Origin: Anaeromyxobacter sp.
GTDB taxonomy: Bacteria > Myxococcota > Myxococcia > Myxococcales > Anaeromyxobacteraceae
Assembly: GCA_020028115.1 (NCBI GenBank)
Contig: JAHWYA010000054.1
Location: 1-8,334 of the forward strand
Direction of reading: 5' to 3'
DNA: 8,334 nt
A model generated the notes under the pieces. The model was not told the DNA's origin. It did not search any database and worked only from the letters and a program-made list of their open reading frames with translations. A program made the translations under genes and the position numbers. Shown here piece by piece: positions 6,660 through 8,334 of this stretch. Within the stretch, counting starts at the first letter, position 1. Each line of letters opens with the position of its first letter.

Positions 6660-8303
6660 GTGACCCGCCCGAACCCCTACGAGACCCAGCTCGACAAGAA
6701 CCGCGCGAACCACGCGCCGCTCACGCCGCTCGTGTTCCTCGACTGGGCGGCCGACGTCTACCCGGGCCGGCTCGCGGTCGTGCACGGGAAGCGGCGCTAC
6801 ACCTGGGCGGAGACCCGGGAGCGCGCGCGCCGGCTCGCCTCCGCGCTCGCGGCGCGCGGCGTCGCGCCGGGGGACACGGTCGCGGCCATGCTCTCCAACA
6901 CGCCGGAGATGCTCGAGGCGCACTTCGGGGTGCCGATGACGGGCGCGGTCCTCAACGCGCTCAACACCCGCCTCGACCCGGACAGCATCGCCTTCATGCT
7001 CGACCACGGCGAGGCCAAGGTGCTCCTCGTCGACCGCGAGCTCGCGCCCATCGTCGCGAGGGCGCTCGAGAAGGCGGCGGCGAGGCCGGCCGTGGTGCTC
7101 GTCGACGACCCCGAGTACGACGGCCCCGGCGACCGGATCGGAGAGGTCGAGTACGAGGCGCTCCTCGCCGCGGCGAGCCCGGACTACGAGCGGACGGAGC
7201 CGCGCGACGAGTGGCAGGCGATCGCGCTCAGCTACACCTCCGGCACGACGGGCGATCCGAAGGGCGTCGTGACCCATCACCGCGGCGCGCACCTCAACGC
7301 GGTGAACAACATCGTGGCCTGGGGGATGCCGCACCACGCCGTCTACCTCTGGACGCTGCCGATGTTCCACTGCAACGGCTGGTGCTTCACCTGGACCATG
7401 GCCGCGAACGTCGGGACGAACGTGTGCCTGCGGCGGGTCGAGGGGAAGCGGATCCTCGAGCTCATCCGCGAGCACCGGGTCACGCACTACTGCGGCGCGC
7501 CCATCGTGCACGCGCAGATCGCCGACGCGCCGGAGGAGCTGCGGCGCGGGATCGAGCACCAGGTGTCCGCGCTCATCGCCGGGGCGCCGCCGCCGCCGTC
7601 GCTCATCGCGGCGATGGAGCGCATCGGGTTCGACCTCACGCAGGTCTACGGCCTCACCGAGGTCTACGGGCCGGCGGCGGTCACCGCGCCGCAGGAGGAG
7701 TGGAGCGCCCTCGCGCCCGACGCCCGCGCCGAGCGCAAGGGCCGCCAGGGCGTGCGGGCGCTCCTGCAGGACGCGATGACGGTCGTCGATCCGGACACGG
7801 GGAAGGAGGTCCCCGCCGACGGCCAGACGATGGGCGAGATCGTGTTCCGCGGGAACATCACGATGAAGGGCTACCTCAAGAACCCGAAGGCGACGCAGGA
7901 GGCGTTCGCCGGCGGCTGGTTCCACTCGGGCGACCTCGCGGTGCTGCAGCCGGACGGGTACATCAAGATCAAGGACCGCGCCAAGGACATCATCATCTCC
8001 GGTGGCGAGAACATCTCCTCGATCGAGGTGGAGGACGTGATCTACCGGCACCCGGCGGTGCTCGCCGTCGCGGTGGTGGCGAAGCCCGACGCCAAGTGGG
8101 GCGAGGCCCCGTGCGCGTTCGTGGAGCTCAAGCCCGGCGCTGCCGTGACCGAGGCGGAGATCGTCGAGCATTGCCGCGCGAGCCTTGCACGCTTCAAGGT
8201 TCCGCGCGCCGTCGTCTTCGGCCCGCTGCCGAAGACTTCGACCGGAAAGATCCAGAAGTTCATGCTGCGCCAGCAGGCGAAGTCGGCCTCGGCAATCGAG
8301 TAA
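6660..8303 (+). CDS. AMP-forming acyl-CoA synthetase (fatty acid-CoA ligase, AlkK/AAE type)
   Basis: Cytosolic ligase that activates a carboxylic acid, probably a medium- or long-chain fatty acid, with ATP to an acyl-adenylate and then to acyl-CoA. It is 547 aa, normal for the family. All adenylate-forming motifs are present: the phosphate loop YTSGTTGDPKGV (192-203), YGLTE (330-334), GWFHSGDL with ATP-ribose-binding D425, the hinge KDRAKDIIISGGE with R440, and PKTSTGK with catalytic K530. PMFHCNGWCFTW, before the second motif, is typical of the AlkK and plant acyl-activating-enzyme branch. GTG 6660 is chosen because AAGGGAG lies 6 bases upstream and the protein then begins with the usual RPNPYETQLDKN; a further upstream ATG at 6594 would add 22 residues without family likeness. 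The next gene follows after 13 bases, so an operon is likely. Exact chain length cannot be read from sequence. Confidence 0.95.
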   Translation: MTRPNPYETQLDKNRANHAPLTPLVFLDWAADVYPGRLAVVHGKRRYTWAETRERARRLASALAARGVAPGDTVAAMLSNTPEMLEAHFGVPMTGAVLNALNTRLDPDSIAFMLDHGEAKVLLVDRELAPIVARALEKAAARPAVVLVDDPEYDGPGDRIGEVEYEALLAAASPDYERTEPRDEWQAIALSYTSGTTGDPKGVVTHHRGAHLNAVNNIVAWGMPHHAVYLWTLPMFHCNGWCFTWTMAANVGTNVCLRRVEGKRILELIREHRVTHYCGAPIVHAQIADAPEELRRGIEHQVSALIAGAPPPPSLIAAMERIGFDLTQVYGLTEVYGPAAVTAPQEEWSALAPDARAERKGRQGVRALLQDAMTVVDPDTGKEVPADGQTMGEIVFRGNITMKGYLKNPKATQEAFAGGWFHSGDLAVLQPDGYIKIKDRAKDIIISGGENISSIEVEDVIYRHPAVLAVAVVAKPDAKWGEAPCAFVELKPGAAVTEAEIVEHCRASLARFKVPRAVVFGPLPKTSTGKIQKFMLRQQAKSASAIE

Positions 8304-8316
8304 TGGAGCAACCTTA

Positions 8317-8334
8317 ATGAGCACGCAGCCGCAT
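8317..8334 (+). CDS. Start of a downstream gene in the acyl-CoA synthetase operon, partial
   Basis: ATG at 8317 opens MSTQPH and runs off the window. A TGGAG at 8304-8308 is well placed as a ribosome site, eight bases upstream, and the gap to the synthetase stop is only 13 bases, so the two genes are probably co-transcribed. Six codons are too few to name the product; genes of fatty-acid metabolism often follow such synthetases, but that is only a guess. Confidence 0.6.

Noticed and set aside
3898..6663. 921-codon + strand open frame across the kinase and EAL genes
   Set aside because: It is antisense to two well-supported genes, is Arg/Glu/His-rich and has no recognisable motif.
6624..8324. 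566-codon - strand open frame opposite the acyl-CoA synthetase
   Set aside because: It is antisense, His/Arg/Val-rich low-complexity text, and the + strand synthetase has all its motifs and a strong ribosome site.

Overview
The window is very GC-rich, with almost every third codon position G or C and GTG/TTG starts in play. Gene content and protein style suggest Myxococcota, most likely an Anaeromyxobacter-like organism. This assignment is from recalled family resemblance, not from a database search. I see no RNA genes, CRISPR array, insertion sequence or phage genes. No stretch longer than about 160 bases lacks a gene or gene remnant.

Region 1 (1-3344, + strand) is the distal part of a metal-efflux operon. 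It holds the last codons of what is probably the periplasmic adaptor (CusB-like, His-containing tail), then a complete CusA-type RND pump. The pump keeps the three periplasmic cleft methionines that bind Cu(I)/Ag(I) in E. coli CusA, so monovalent copper or silver is the favoured substrate. Two GC hairpins follow it. A small uncharacterised protein (about 75-99 aa, start uncertain) comes next.

Region 2 (3736-5481, - strand) is an orphan membrane histidine kinase: MASE3 sensor, coiled coil, HisKA and HATPase_c. It converges on the small gene with a 10-base gap. No response regulator lies in the window.

Region 3 (5639-6534) is the most unusual part. On the + strand there is a scar of a short-chain dehydrogenase/reductase (SDR) gene: about 20 N-terminal codons joined, one frame off, to about 20 C-terminal codons, with the whole middle missing. 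On the - strand an EAL-domain cyclic-di-GMP phosphodiesterase gene runs into this scar. Its basic C-terminal tail and its stop codon are antisense to the SDR remnant. The catalytic residues of the EAL domain are retained, but loop 6 is degenerate.

Region 4 (6660-8334, + strand) is a 547-aa AMP-forming acyl-CoA synthetase of the AlkK/plant acyl-activating-enzyme type. It is followed 13 bases later by the start of another gene, probably in the same operon.

The genes do not form one obvious system: metal efflux, two signalling proteins and fatty-acid activation lie side by side. I found no convincing new multi-gene system. The points most worth a second look are the SDR deletion scar with the overlapping EAL tail, the partly conserved methionine relay in the pump, and the small protein of unknown function.
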